From Actibacterium atlanticum (GTDB lineage: Bacteria > Pseudomonadota > Alphaproteobacteria > Rhodobacterales > Rhodobacteraceae): a DNA stretch of 64,000 nt. The translations under genes were made by a program, and so were the position numbers. Every line of letters begins with the position of its first letter. Position 1 is the stretch's first letter. Below, piece by piece: positions 7,650 through 16,323 of the stretch. Below the pieces are notes generated by a model that did not search any database, was not told the origin of the DNA, and saw only the letters and a program-made list of their open reading frames with translations. The stretch spans positions 1 to 64,000 of the forward strand of contig NZ_AQQY01000011.1 of NCBI RefSeq assembly GCF_000671395.1. Reading direction: 5' to 3'.

Positions 7650-10036
7650 GAAAGCCTCCAGAAGTCGGGGCGGTCGCGGTAATCGGCGCCGACCAGCGCC
7701 TCACCTTTCTCCATGCCGCCGAGGATGGTGAGATTGGGCCCGAGGGCGCTCAGATCGGCATCGACCACGATGGAGCCCTGGTCGTCTCGGATGAGCGCAA
7801 GGCGGCTGTCGCTGCCGGTGTTGAGAAGCACGTCGAGTTCCTTCTCATAGAGGTTCAGCATCGCGTAATCGGCCGCATGGGCGCGGATGTTAGGAAGCAG
7901 AATCTGCGTCGGTACGGCCTCGACAATCGTCTTGCCGGTCCGGGTGCGCTCGAGCTGACTGGCGTATTGCGTCATCATCACCGCGACGGTGTTTTGCTTC
8001 CGCGCGGTCACCAGCCAGTTCGAGAGCCGCTCCGCGAAATAGGCGTTGTCCAGCGCCTTCCAGGCCTCGTCGATCACGATGATCGTTGGGCGGCGATCTT
8101 CGATCTCACGCTCGACCCGGCGGAAGAGATAAGAGAGAACGGCCATGCGTTCCTTCTCGGCCTCGCTGTCGAGTATGCCGGTGAGATCGAAGCCCACCAC
8201 ATCGCCTTTGAGCGAGAAGGTGTCTTCCAGAGTCTGTCCGAATATCCAGCCGTAACGGCCCTCTTCGGTCCATTCGAGCAGGCGCTGATGCAGATCGCCA
8301 CCATCATCGGTGGAGACGAATAGCGATGCGAAATCCCGCCAGTTCCGCAAGCCGGGATTCGTCGCCTGCGCGTTCTGGCGCACGACCTCTTGGATGCGGT
8401 TGGTCTGGGCAGGCGTGAGCGGCTTGTCTGCGCGATAGAGCAGGGTGGCGAGCCAGTCCGAGAGCCATGCCGTGCCGCGCGCATCGGTCTCGGTCCAGAG
8501 CGGGTTGAGGCCTGTGGGTTGCCCCGCTTTCAGGGACGCATAGCGTCCGCCATTGGCGCGGACCGCCATCTCCATACCGAGACGGTAATCGAAGACGAAG
8601 ATCCGCGCCCCTGCTCGACGGGCCTGGGTCATGAGGAATGCCGAGAGGACCGACTTGCCAGACCCAGGCCGTCCCATGATCAGCGTATGCCCGCTGGTGG
8701 GTTCTTTGTCGGGGCTGCCTTGCTCGTGATATGAAAACCGATAGGCGCTCTGCTCGGGTGTGGGCAGATAGGTGATGATCTTGCCCCAAGGGGTTTTCTG
8801 AGCAGGCTTGCCAAGCTGCGTCCGATGAAACGCCGCGAAATCCGCAAAGTTGCGATTGGTGATCGCGCTGGCGCGCACGCGCTTAGGCTGGTTGCCAGGA
8901 TGCTGGCTGAGGTAGTGGGCCTTGGCCGCAACCCGCTCGCCGATCATCTTCACGCCCTCGGCGGCGGCGGCGTTCACGATTTCGGCGCTGAGTGTCTGTA
9001 GCTCGTCGAGCGTGTCGCAGAAGATCGTTGCGATCATGTGGTGTTCACCGAAGCTTTGTCGCTTGGCCTCAAGATCATCGGCGGCGATGTCGAGGGCTTC
9101 CATCAGCGAGAGCGCCGCGTCCTGGCTCGCCTGCATCTGGCGCTTTTGCCGCTTGATCCGACCCGCCATGAGGTTCGAATTGATCGGCGTGAAGGAATGC
9201 GTGACGATCATGTCGACAGGCAGGTTCAGCATGTCGAACATGGTGCAGGAGGTTGCCTCGGAATATTCCCCGATGGTGAAACTCTTCCCAAAGCGGTGTC
9301 CCACGACGCCTTCGGAGAGTTCGAAGTGATCGCCTTGAAACGTCACTCGCGTGTTGGCGACGTTGAAGGACAGGAAACCATAGGTATTGGCCGGATAAAG
9401 CGGCAGTTCCTGGCCAGTGTTGAGGGCCCCCAGAAAGCCGATCAACTCGCCGGACTTGGCCGAAAGCACACGCGGATTCAGCTCCGTCAGGCCTGACACG
9501 AACACGCTCACGGCCTCGCCCAATCGGCGAAGGCGTTTCTCAGTTGCCTCCTTCAGCCGATCCGGTGCGCTGCGGTTCAGGAACGGCAGGACGCTTTTCG
9601 GGGGCGGGCGATGGATGACCGTGAGCGTCAGCGTCTTGTCGCGCAGCCCGCTGGTCTCGAGTTTCTTGCGCCAGAGCCGGTCAACTTCTCCAGCAAAACT
9701 GTCCTCGCGCACGGGCTCGAGGTCCGGCGTGATCGCCTTCGAGACCTTGTGGACGTAGTAGCTGAACTCCGGCCCCAGCTGCGCGATGATCCGGGCAAAA
9801 AGCGCGGTCACCTTGTCGAGATAGGCATCATCCGTGGTGTAGCTGTTGACCCCGTCGAGCCGAATGCACTGGAAAAGCTCGTTGACCCGCGTCCGCACGG
9901 TCCGGTCATCGACCTGGCTGACGTACGGCAGCATATGCGCAAGGCGGGTCTCGCGTGCATACCATTCGGGCGTCATCGTGCGGGGATCGAGCGCAGCATC
10001 ACAGGCTTCATCACGGAGCATAGCTGTCCCCGCCAT
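7646..10036 (-). CDS. virB4: VirB4 T4SS ATPase
   Basis: A 796-residue VirB4/CagE ATPase, the largest conserved T4SS component, which energises pilus biogenesis at the inner membrane. The N-terminal half carries the VirB4 domain; the C-terminal half is a RecA-like ATPase with Walker A GRPGSGKS at about residue 455 and Walker B IIVIDEAWKAL at about 645, followed by an RKQNTVAVMMTQ segment. Length fits the family. The start is uncertain between ATG 10036 and ATG 10021; both lie inside the 3-prime end of virB3, so translation is probably coupled. Confidence 0.96.
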   Translation of the reverse strand: MAGTAMLRDEACDAALDPRTMTPEWYARETRLAHMLPYVSQVDDRTVRTRVNELFQCIRLDGVNSYTTDDAYLDKVTALFARIIAQLGPEFSYYVHKVSKAITPDLEPVREDSFAGEVDRLWRKKLETSGLRDKTLTLTVIHRPPPKSVLPFLNRSAPDRLKEATEKRLRRLGEAVSVFVSGLTELNPRVLSAKSGELIGFLGALNTGQELPLYPANTYGFLSFNVANTRVTFQGDHFELSEGVVGHRFGKSFTIGEYSEATSCTMFDMLNLPVDMIVTHSFTPINSNLMAGRIKRQKRQMQASQDAALSLMEALDIAADDLEAKRQSFGEHHMIATIFCDTLDELQTLSAEIVNAAAAEGVKMIGERVAAKAHYLSQHPGNQPKRVRASAITNRNFADFAAFHRTQLGKPAQKTPWGKIITYLPTPEQSAYRFSYHEQGSPDKEPTSGHTLIMGRPGSGKSVLSAFLMTQARRAGARIFVFDYRLGMEMAVRANGGRYASLKAGQPTGLNPLWTETDARGTAWLSDWLATLLYRADKPLTPAQTNRIQEVVRQNAQATNPGLRNWRDFASLFVSTDDGGDLHQRLLEWTEEGRYGWIFGQTLEDTFSLKGDVVGFDLTGILDSEAEKERMAVLSYLFRRVEREIEDRRPTIIVIDEAWKALDNAYFAERLSNWLVTARKQNTVAVMMTQYASQLERTRTGKTIVEAVPTQILLPNIRAHAADYAMLNLYEKELDVLLNTGSDSRLALIRDDQGSIVVDADLSALGPNLTILGGMEKGEALVGADYRDRPDFWRLS

Positions 10037-10289
10037 GGATGGAGCGGTTCCGCGTTGGTGGGGTTTCCTGCAGTGCCGTCATCATCACGTCGATGAAGCG
10101 CGGGTCCCAGTCCGCGGCCTTCCAAAGCACGGGATAGAGCAGGGCGGCCACGCCCAGCACCGCGATGTGCTGGATCCAGACGAACAAGAGCACCGAGCCA
10201 AAGAGCCAGACCATCGCATACATGATGGGCAGGCCCAAAAGCTTGGGCGGGCGCACGAGACCCAGAAAGAGGGGCGAGCGCTCAGCCAC
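10011..10289 (-). CDS. virB3: VirB3 T4SS inner-membrane protein
   Basis: A 92-residue protein with a hydrophobic hairpin at about residues 20-60, the plan of VirB3, which works with VirB4 in pilus assembly. The N terminus ([19 protein letters not shown]) matches the conserved start of VirB3 proteins, where a PLF...TRP-like segment precedes the membrane helices. I chose a GTG at 10289-10287, which overlaps the virB2 end by eight bases; the reading frame extends further upstream only as a proline-rich stretch inside virB2 that is unlikely to be translated. It overlaps virB4 by 11 to 26 bases depending on the virB4 start. Confidence 0.88.
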   Translation of the reverse strand: MAERSPLFLGLVRPPKLLGLPIMYAMVWLFGSVLLFVWIQHIAVLGVAALLYPVLWKAADWDPRFIDVMMTALQETPPTRNRSIHGGDSYAP

Positions 10290-10575
10290 CGGCAAAGACC
10301 GCGGCAACAATGGTGGGGGCGGCAGCAACACCGGCGATCCCGACGAGGACCCAGAGGGCCTGGCGCAGATCGATGATGTTGAAGAACCAGCTCAAGAAAA
10401 CGCCCAGCACGGCAAGCGTCGCGATCACCACACCGAGCGGGCCGGTCAGCGCATCAACGATGCCCTGCAACAGGCTCTGGATCGGCGAGAGATCGATGCT
10501 TTGCGCAAGCGCAGGCTCTGCAACGAGCAGGAAGAGCGCGAGCGACGCAATAAACAGGTTAGATATGTGCTTCAT
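10282..10575 (-). CDS. virB2: VirB2 major pilin precursor
   Basis: A 97-residue pilin precursor of the VirB2/TrbC family. It has a signal peptide (about 1-25), then a short segment and two hydrophobic helices (about 47-67 and 74-95) joined by a short loop (FFNIIDLRQ), as in T-pilus subunits. Its start overlaps the stop of the upstream transglycosylase gene by four bases (ATGA). It is the first structural gene of the VirB2-B3-B4 block and would give the pilus shaft. Confidence 0.9.
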   Translation of the reverse strand: MKHISNLFIASLALFLLVAEPALAQSIDLSPIQSLLQGIVDALTGPLGVVIATLAVLGVFLSWFFNIIDLRQALWVLVGIAGVAAAPTIVAAVFAGG

Positions 10576-11300
10576 GAATCTGATCCTTCCAATCGGGCCA
10601 CGACGGCCATGACACGGGCCACGTGGTTTTGGGTTTCTCGGTAAGGGGGAATGCCGCCGTACTGGCGCACAGCGTCTGGCCCGGCGTTGTACGCTGCGAG
10701 GGCAAGATGCGGATCGCCGAACGTCTCCAGCATCATCGCAAGATAGCGGGCGGACCCGTCGAGGTTCTGCAGCGGATCACGCGGATCGACGCCGAGATCG
10801 CGCGCCGTCGCAGGCATCAACTGCCCCAGACCGATGGCACCGGCGCTCGAGACCGCATTCTGCCGATAGGCGCTCTCGACTTCGATATTGGCACGGTAGA
10901 GGGTCAGCCAGTCTCGGACAGAGAGATCCGTGCGGCGCAGCCCGGGATGACCGGCGTAGCGAAGGGCGGTGGCCTCGATGGCCGAGAGAACTTCGGCGCG
11001 GGGCAGAGGAGCAGGCTGCGAGAGGGCTGCTATCTGGATTTCATCTGGCCCAAGGTCAGTCATACCGAGGATCGCCAGATCATCAGCAGCGGACCCCTGT
11101 CCAATGCCGTCATTGTAATTGCGGGCAAAGCTGTCCTGAGAACGCGACGGTGTCAGAGAGCCATCGCTCTCCATGACCAGTACCATCTGCGCAGTGGTGG
11201 GACCCGCGAGATACCAGACAAGGAGAAGGCTACTTGCTACCGCCCTTGTCGGTCGCAGCCAGCTTGTGCGTCGTCCGCTGGCCTTCCTCGAGCGGCACAT
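10572..11300 (-). CDS. virB1: VirB1-like lytic transglycosylase
   Basis: A lytic transglycosylase of about 242 residues if started at ATG 11300. The SLT domain covers about the last 150 residues, with the catalytic Glu in [11 protein letters not shown], then [15 protein letters not shown] and [18 protein letters not shown] hydrophobic stretch ending in Thr-Ala-Gln about 38 residues in looks like a signal peptide with a long basic lead. The start is uncertain because the frame is open further upstream within the preceding gene and the next ATG (11186) would remove the signal peptide. This is the second SLT protein of the operon and the more orthodox VirB1 candidate, lying directly before virB2. 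Confidence 0.82.
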   Translation of the reverse strand: MCRSRKASGRRTSWLRPTRAVASSLLLVWYLAGPTTAQMVLVMESDGSLTPSRSQDSFARNYNDGIGQGSAADDLAILGMTDLGPDEIQIAALSQPAPLPRAEVLSAIEATALRYAGHPGLRRTDLSVRDWLTLYRANIEVESAYRQNAVSSAGAIGLGQLMPATARDLGVDPRDPLQNLDGSARYLAMMLETFGDPHLALAAYNAGPDAVRQYGGIPPYRETQNHVARVMAVVARLEGSDS

Positions 11301-11583
11301 CGGCATGAGAGAAACCGATGCCGATGAGGAAGGACACCACGCCGGTGATGGTTTTGAACTCGCGGATCTTGATGTCGTTATAAGTCGTCCGGGTACGGGC
11401 CGTGACCAGCAGCTTTTCCACGCCCTCGTCAGAGACGACGCGCATGATCCAGACCCCGTAATAGCTGGGGCCCTTCTTGTGTGCCGACTCCTGGCACAGG
11501 ATTTCAGCGTTATAGCCGCTTTCCACGAGTTCGCGGAAACGTGCTTCCGTAACCACATTTGGTGCTTCGATGTCCCAGTTCAT
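11230..11583 (-). CDS. hypothetical protein opening the T4SS operon
   Basis: A soluble protein of about 117 residues from ATG 11583 (alternative ATG 11625 adds 14 residues). It has no signal peptide. One short hydrophobic stretch ([12 protein letters not shown]) lies near the C terminus. I do not recognise the family. It overlaps the following transglycosylase gene by about 70 bases and lies just downstream of an AT-rich region (11640-11700) likely to hold the operon promoter. Position suggests a regulatory or accessory role in the secretion operon, but nothing in the sequence proves this. Confidence 0.6.
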   Translation of the reverse strand: MNWDIEAPNVVTEARFRELVESGYNAEILCQESAHKKGPSYYGVWIMRVVSDEGVEKLLVTARTRTTYNDIKIREFKTITGVVSFLIGIGFSHADVPLEEGQRTTHKLAATDKGGSK

Positions 11584-11647
11584 GGCCCGGCTCACGCTTT
11601 CTTCAAACACGCAACAACCGGGCATTCCCACTTGAAGCCCAGAGTTA

Positions 11648-11661
11648 CGATAGTATATTAT
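11648..11661 (+). promoter_or_regulatory. shared AT-rich promoter motif, copy 1
   Basis: The 14-base sequence CGATAGTATATTAT lies in the AT-rich gap between the divergent T4SS operon and the secreted-protein gene at 11727. Exactly the same 14 bases occur upstream of the unlinked secreted-protein gene that starts at 16285, in the same orientation relative to that gene. It contains a TATATT-like -10 element and may be a promoter plus operator common to both. Confidence 0.5.
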
Positions 11662-11726
11662 TAACCGCAAGATATAATGCGGAAGATACGGCTGTATCTC
11701 GGTTACTCAAACTCTAGGCACGGCCA

Positions 11727-12047
11727 TTGGCGTCTATCAAGGAAAATAGGGGTTTCAGAAACCTGCGGTTGAGCCGATGGGTGGCGATGCAGGCTGTGGC
11801 CTTGCTGATGCTCGTTCCGGTCGCAAGCCAGGCCGGATCCTGTCTCGCCCCGGTCCGGCCGTTCGTTCCAAGTGATTCGCAGGCCGCCCGGGACTATGCC
11901 GATATCATCCGACGCGACTTTGAGGTCTACATCGCCGACATTCAGGACTACTTTCGCTGCCTCGAGCAGGAGCGTGCGCGTGCTTTTGAGGAAGCCCGCG
12001 AAGTCAGTCAGGACTACGGTCGGTTTCTCGAACTGGTGGGGGATTGA
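11727..12047 (+). CDS. small exported protein beside the T4SS operon
   Basis: A protein of up to 106 residues starting at a TTG (11727); a start at the internal GTG or ATG around residues 19-21 is also possible and would place a signal peptide (ALLMLVPVASQAG) at the N terminus. The mature part is acidic and helical with two cysteines, about 40 residues apart. I do not recognise the family. It is divergent from the T4SS operon and shares an upstream 14-base motif with the secreted-protein gene at 15539-16285. Confidence 0.6.
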   Translation: MASIKENRGFRNLRLSRWVAMQAVALLMLVPVASQAGSCLAPVRPFVPSDSQAARDYADIIRRDFEVYIADIQDYFRCLEQERARAFEEAREVSQDYGRFLELVGD

Positions 12048-12171
12048 TGGGCGATTGGGTGTGCATCAGGATTGCACCCGACGGAGACCAGACGCCGATA
12101 ACACCCTCAAGTATCTACTTTTTAGATAACAGATTTCATCCGCTAGCGACGTCACAAAAGGTATGTGACGC

Positions 12172-12429
12172 GTGGCGAAAACAATCAGAAGCAAAGGTCA
12201 GGAGGCCCTGTGCCAGGCGTTGGTCGACGCCCGGAAAAAGGCAGGACTCAGCCAGAAAGAATTGGCAGTCAAACTCAGGCATCACCAATCGTTTGTGGCC
12301 CGTGTCGAAAGCGGAGAGCGCCGAATTGACGTCGTTGAGCTCATCCAATTGTCGCGTGCCGTCGGATTTGACCCCTTTGAGATATTGGCGATTGTCGAAG
12401 CCGCCACGGAGCCCGACCACAAGATTTGA
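12172..12429 (+). CDS. XRE-family helix-turn-helix regulator
   Basis: An 85-residue DNA-binding protein consisting almost entirely of an XRE/Cro-type HTH domain: GLSQKELAVKLRHHQSFVARVESGERRIDV at about residues 25-54, then a helix typical of the SinR/HipB class. It starts at a GTG. A short inverted repeat (GTCAC, nine bases, GTGAC) ends just before the start codon and could be an autoregulatory operator. It could control the adjacent small genes or plasmid transfer; there is no toxin gene beside it, so an antitoxin role is not supported. Confidence 0.85.
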   Translation: MAKTIRSKGQEALCQALVDARKKAGLSQKELAVKLRHHQSFVARVESGERRIDVVELIQLSRAVGFDPFEILAIVEAATEPDHKI

Positions 12430-12596
12430 AAGCAAAGAAGTTTTGGGACGCATCGCTTCGTGCGTCCTCAAGTGAAGTGAGCTCCTCCAGAAAGAGCAGT
12501 TATCCAACATCCCCCAAGCGCGGCATGCGATGCATGCGAGCACCGTAGTTCGTCACGCAGCAAAATCAGCGCTAAAGTGCAGGAAGTCCGTAAACA

Positions 12597-12821
12597 GTGA
12601 ATGATGGTAAAGGTGAGGGCGTCGCGATCGCAAATCTGATCGGGGCCGATGGGTACAGCGTTGTCGGCTGGGTATATCGCTGGAGTACAGGCGAACATGC
12701 GGTAATGTGGGACGTCTACGGACCCAAGCCGGTGTCTGAAACCCGGCCAGATCTGAGTGCGGAACAGAAGCAAGAAATTGGTTTCGGTGCGCTGACGCGG
12801 ATCGGAGGAAACAGCCGCTGA
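12597..12821 (+). CDS. small hypothetical protein
   Basis: A possible 74-residue protein starting at GTG 12597, with AGGAAG about 12 bases upstream. The composition (GADGYSVVGWVYRWSTGEH) looks like real protein and no better gene is on the other strand. It has no signal peptide or recognised family. Confidence is limited by the short length and non-ATG start. Confidence 0.35.
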   Translation: MNDGKGEGVAIANLIGADGYSVVGWVYRWSTGEHAVMWDVYGPKPVSETRPDLSAEQKQEIGFGALTRIGGNSR

Positions 12822-12958
12822 TTGGTTCCGTCAGGAAGTGCCCATCTCGTTTTCAGTAGTAGATGTGTCTCCAGCATACCGGGTACTGGCCAACTGGCAG
12901 CCAATGACTGCGAAGCGTCCACGCCTCCCACATTGTCGTGTGAAGTAAAACGGCGGCT

Positions 12959-13510
12959 TCAGAAAAAGCGTCGGACTTGGGCGGTGTATTCATCGTACTT
13001 CCTTCCATACTGGGAACGAAGCCAAGGCTCCTCGGAAAAGGGGGCAGCTAGAAGAACGATAATTGCCGCAAATCCCACTACTGCTACCAACGGCGCGGCC
13101 GTAAGCACAACCCATCCAAGGATCATAGCTACGTCCGCCATGTATTGTGGGTTGCGCGAATGGCGATAGAGCCCGTCTGTCTGCAAGCCATCTGCGGCCC
13201 CCCCGGTCTTACGGACTCCAAAGCCTGCCACGGCGCCCCAAACCACGACATTACCGAGTAGGATCAACGGCACCCCAAGCCCGAACCGCAGTAACAGCGG
13301 GATATTCAAGTCGCCCCATCCCAGAACGCCAAGCGCGATCAAAACACCAAAGAGCGTGAAAGTCGGTACCCAAACAAAAATAGGCGTCAGAACTGTATAT
13401 CGAATGGGTGGCCACAATCGTTTCGTGGGCCGAGCGATAGACCAAATGATCGCCGCAAATGTCGCAGCGGCGATCCCTAGGCCAAGAACAGTGAGCAAGA
13501 TTTCCATCAT
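12959..13510 (-). CDS. ICMT/PEMT-family membrane methyltransferase-like protein
   Basis: A 183-residue integral membrane protein with about five hydrophobic segments. The C-terminal half has the isoprenylcysteine carboxyl methyltransferase/phospholipid methyltransferase signature: LYRHSRNPQYMADV, then a hydrophobic segment, then SEEPWLRSQYGRKYDEYTAQ. Members methylate lipids or unknown small substrates using S-adenosylmethionine. Its start overlaps the CDF transporter stop (ATGA), and it is the last gene of the transglutaminase-CDF-ICMT operon controlled by the MerR-type promoter at 14941-14971. ICMT-like genes often sit beside CDF or P-type metal transporters, but the substrate is unknown. 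Confidence 0.85.
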   Translation of the reverse strand: MMEILLTVLGLGIAAATFAAIIWSIARPTKRLWPPIRYTVLTPIFVWVPTFTLFGVLIALGVLGWGDLNIPLLLRFGLGVPLILLGNVVVWGAVAGFGVRKTGGAADGLQTDGLYRHSRNPQYMADVAMILGWVVLTAAPLVAVVGFAAIIVLLAAPFSEEPWLRSQYGRKYDEYTAQVRRFF

Positions 13511-14145
13511 GATGCTGCGTGTTTATGCATCGCGACTTCGCGGCGTTCCGCCAGGGCTTGGCGAACGATCTGGAAGGAAGACGACAGGAACAGGCCGGCT
13601 ATGATGGACGCGACGATAAGGTCTGGCCAGCCGGTTGCCGTGCCCCAAACACCCAATGCCGCAAACATCACAGCCACATTTCCGATAGCGTCGTTGCGTG
13701 AACAGAGCCAGACCGAGCGGACATTGGCATCACCGTCCTTGTAACGCACCAGCAAAAGCACACTCGCAAGATTCGTAAGCAGCGCGAAGAAGCCGACGAT
13801 CCCCATGATTTCCGCTTCAGGCACGCCGACATAGAAAACACGGTAGACTGTCGATCCGAAAACCCAGAGGCCCATCAGCAGCAGGCTTACTCCTTTTGCC
13901 AAAGCGGCATTGGTGCGCGCCCGGACCGAAGCGCCGATCACCGCAAGCGAGATGCCGTAGGTTAGTGCGTCCCCCAGAAAGTCGAGAGCATCGGCTTGAA
14001 GCGCCTGTGACTTCGCATAGTGACCCGCGGTCATCTCAACTGCGAACATCGTCGCGTTCAATGCAATGACAATCCAAAGCCGCCGCTTGTAGTCGTCTGA
14101 CAACCCGTCAAACTTCGCGTCGTGTCCACAACATCCTGACATCAC
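13507..14145 (-). CDS. cation diffusion facilitator (CDF) metal efflux transporter
   Basis: A 212-residue CDF-family transporter that would export a divalent metal in exchange for protons. It has six hydrophobic helices, the signature ALQADALDFLGDALTY with the metal-site Asp pair in helix 2, and a second motif SRNDAIGNVAV in helix 5. The N terminus carries GCCGHD, a possible metal-binding segment. It lacks the usual C-terminal cytoplasmic domain of CzcD/FieF, ending shortly after helix 6, as in the short CDF proteins found beside MerR regulators. It overlaps both its neighbours by four bases. Confidence 0.9.
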   Translation of the reverse strand: MMSGCCGHDAKFDGLSDDYKRRLWIVIALNATMFAVEMTAGHYAKSQALQADALDFLGDALTYGISLAVIGASVRARTNAALAKGVSLLLMGLWVFGSTVYRVFYVGVPEAEIMGIVGFFALLTNLASVLLLVRYKDGDANVRSVWLCSRNDAIGNVAVMFAALGVWGTATGWPDLIVASIIAGLFLSSSFQIVRQALAERREVAMHKHAAS

Positions 14146-14912
14146 ATGGCCTCTTTCAGATTGATCGGTGCGTGTTTTGGAAGAAGGTTTTCCCCGCCGC
14201 CGGGGATGGTTGGCACAAGACCTTGCCGGATCCGCGCCACGCGCCGGTTCATCCAGTGCCGAATAACATGGCGATAGAGTAGCCCGCGCAAACCGGTAAG
14301 CTGCCGATGCTCTTTGTAAAAAGCATCCGGGCTATCGAAGACACCGAAGTCGTGGTTGATCCCGGTTTTCTGGATGTAGGTGCTCTGACCAGACCACTCG
14401 ATGCGTGGGGCCTGAAGACAGTCCGTCCCCGCGCCATAGGCACAAAGCGATGTGCGATCCGGGAAGCTCTTCTGAAGCGCCCCGAGAACGCTTTGGTCAA
14501 GGATAAAACCTTCAAGATTGATCCACTTGCCGTCGATCAGGACTTCAACCCAGGAATGGATGATGTTTCTCGGAGCGATCGGGTAGATCAGCTCGGGTAC
14601 AACGCCGCGCTGCAAACTCTTGTCGATTGTGAAACCATGGAACCGGCAAGGGATGTCCAAGGCACGGAGCAGTGCCATCAGGAGCGTCCCCTTGGTGTTA
14701 CACTGCCCGTATCCGTCCGCTAGCACGCGGGAGGCAGGCAGCGCATCATCACGGTTGTATCCGAACAGGATATCGTTTCGGACGAATTCATAGGCGGCAC
14801 CGATGCGTGCGACGGAGTCAGAAGAGGCCCATCCGCGTTCGGCGATCAAGGCCTGAATAGTATCGGATCGAAAATCGAGGATTGGGGTTTCGGCGAGGTA
14901 TCTCTGGAACAT
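14142..14912 (-). CDS. transglutaminase-like cysteine protease-fold protein
   Basis: A 256-residue protein with a transglutaminase-core fold. The catalytic Cys is in GYGQCNTKGTLLMALLRAL (about residues 68-86), the His in IIHSWVEVLIDGKW (about 117-130) and an acidic residue follows in NLEGFILD. No signal peptide is visible, so it is probably cytoplasmic. It is the first gene after a strong MerR-type promoter and is followed by the CDF transporter with a four-base overlap. A role in metal stress is suggested only by this operon; the substrate is unknown. Confidence 0.85.
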   Translation of the reverse strand: MFQRYLAETPILDFRSDTIQALIAERGWASSDSVARIGAAYEFVRNDILFGYNRDDALPASRVLADGYGQCNTKGTLLMALLRALDIPCRFHGFTIDKSLQRGVVPELIYPIAPRNIIHSWVEVLIDGKWINLEGFILDQSVLGALQKSFPDRTSLCAYGAGTDCLQAPRIEWSGQSTYIQKTGINHDFGVFDSPDAFYKEHRQLTGLRGLLYRHVIRHWMNRRVARIRQGLVPTIPGGGENLLPKHAPINLKEAM

Positions 14913-14940
14913 GGTTCACTCTAGTTTTAGCGTCCCAATT

Positions 14941-14971
14941 CATATACGATCTCTAGTGACTAGAGGTTCAA
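14941..14971 (-). promoter_or_regulatory. MerR-type promoter for the transglutaminase-CDF-ICMT operon
   Basis: On the minus strand TTGAAC (14971-14966) and TATATG (14946-14941) are separated by exactly 19 bases. The spacer contains the perfect dyad CTCTAGTGACTAGAG (14951-14965). An over-long 19-base spacer carrying a dyad is the hallmark of promoters activated by MerR-family regulators. The adjacent MerR gene starts on the other strand at 14983, so the site probably also affects its own expression. Confidence 0.85.
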
Positions 14972-14982
14972 GAGGTATTTTC

Positions 14983-15399
14983 ATGTTTTCGATTGGCGAG
15001 CTTTCTCGACGCACCAACGTCAAGGTTCCAACGATCCGTTACTACGAAGAGTCCGGGCTTTTGGACGCCCCAGAACGGACGGAGGGAAATCAACGCCGGT
15101 ATGATGCGGCGGGACTGGAGCGTTTGAGCTTTATCAAGCACGCACGTGACCTCGGATTCTCGATTGAGGCGATTGCTGCCCTGACCGAATTACAGGGACA
15201 CCCGGATCGGTCATGTGCAGAGGCTACCGATATCGCCTCTGCACAGCTTGCGGATGTCCGAGCGAAGATCAAACGTCTCTATGCTCTTGAGAAAGAGCTG
15301 GAGCGAATTTCCAAGGGCTGTGATGGCGAAGGAGTGACCGAAAACTGCTATGTGCTCGCTTCTTTGGCCGACCACGACCTTTGCGAGCGCGAGCACTGA
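14983..15399 (+). CDS. MerR-family metal-responsive regulator
   Basis: A 138-residue MerR-family activator. The N-terminal winged HTH reads FSIGELSRRTNVKVPTIRYY, followed by the long dimerisation helix. Candidate metal ligands are Cys at about residue 76 (RSCAEA) and a C-terminal set (GCDGEG, ENCYVL, DLCEREH), close to the cysteine pattern of CadR/PbrR/ZntR proteins rather than CueR. I started it at ATG 14983, because the in-frame upstream ATG would place the promoter dyad inside the gene. It is divergent from the CDF operon and most likely activates it through the dyad at 14951-14965. Confidence 0.9.
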   Translation: MFSIGELSRRTNVKVPTIRYYEESGLLDAPERTEGNQRRYDAAGLERLSFIKHARDLGFSIEAIAALTELQGHPDRSCAEATDIASAQLADVRAKIKRLYALEKELERISKGCDGEGVTENCYVLASLADHDLCEREH

Positions 15400-15538
15400 T
15401 GTAAGAAAGCTGACAATTATCCTTCTATGCTAATTGGTAGAGTTGGTGCACCGCTGACCGAGGTGCTTGGCAGGCGAATGGCTGTTCGAAACATCTTTCC
15501 GCAAATACCTCAGTTCCCTGGCGCAGCATCGCCATTGG

Positions 15539-16285
15539 TCAGTAGTTCACCTGCTCAAAGCCGTAGTTGCCCTCATAGTCACGCCAGTCGACGAAGACGG
15601 ATCGATGATAGATACCGGGGCAATTCTGGCCCCATCGTTCAAGGCCCACATGAGCAGCGGGAAGGGCAGTGATAGAAGACCTCTGCCAGGTGAAGTCGCC
15701 TTGGGTCCCGTAGGTGCCGAGGACCACGGCGGCGCTGCGGTTGCAGTCTCCATCGCGCCCGGATTCGTGCTGCCGCGCATACCGGACATCATAGACTCGG
15801 ATGGACCGGACGAAATTGAACTCAGGTCCGCTGATATCGATGTCTGCGCGGTCTTGAATGAGCCGGAGGGCCGGGTCGGCGGGAAAAAGGTAATCAGAGG
15901 CTTCTGGAACACGCCAAGCAACCTCAATCGGTCCAGCGTCATCGCGCGCTGGAAAAGTCTGTCGCGGTCCAGCGCTATTGCCTTGGAAGAACGCTTCGAA
16001 GATGCGGTCTGCTCTGTTTGATGCCGGAGAGGTCTCATAGGAAGCGCCCATGGGGCAGCGCCAGATCTGTAGCGGCGGTTCTACCGGCCAAGGTGTAATT
16101 CGCCGGATGAATTCAGCGCGGGCGCGGGCGCAAGGGACGGAAGCGGGCCAACCGCCAGAAAGACACAAGAGGATCGCGCAATCGATCGGGTATGTCTGCG
16201 CGCGGGCGGGCATCGGCAGCGAAGAACTTGTCACAGTCAAAGTGACTAAGACCGAAGGGAGGAGCTTCTTGAGTAGATGACGCAT
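15539..16285 (-). CDS. conserved exported protein of unknown function
   Basis: A 248-residue exported protein with a signal peptide (about 1-30, ending Ala-Arg-Ala). The mature N terminus has a YPIDCAILLCLSGGWP segment, and there are further cysteines giving up to six in the chain. No catalytic motif is recognised. Its promoter region carries the 14-base motif also found upstream of the exported-protein gene at 11727 next to the T4SS operon. It may therefore be linked to conjugation, for example as a periplasmic accessory protein, but this is inference from the shared motif. Confidence 0.75.
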   Translation of the reverse strand: MRHLLKKLLPSVLVTLTVTSSSLPMPARAQTYPIDCAILLCLSGGWPASVPCARARAEFIRRITPWPVEPPLQIWRCPMGASYETSPASNRADRIFEAFFQGNSAGPRQTFPARDDAGPIEVAWRVPEASDYLFPADPALRLIQDRADIDISGPEFNFVRSIRVYDVRYARQHESGRDGDCNRSAAVVLGTYGTQGDFTWQRSSITALPAAHVGLERWGQNCPGIYHRSVFVDWRDYEGNYGFEQVNY

Positions 16286-16323
16286 GCTGAGGACCCTCTG
16301 TAACAGAGTACAGCATATATACG

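Noticed and set aside
12136-12543. 135-residue open frame on the minus strand
   Set aside because: It lies opposite the XRE regulator, has no recognisable domain and no ribosome binding site; the plus-strand HTH is convincing.
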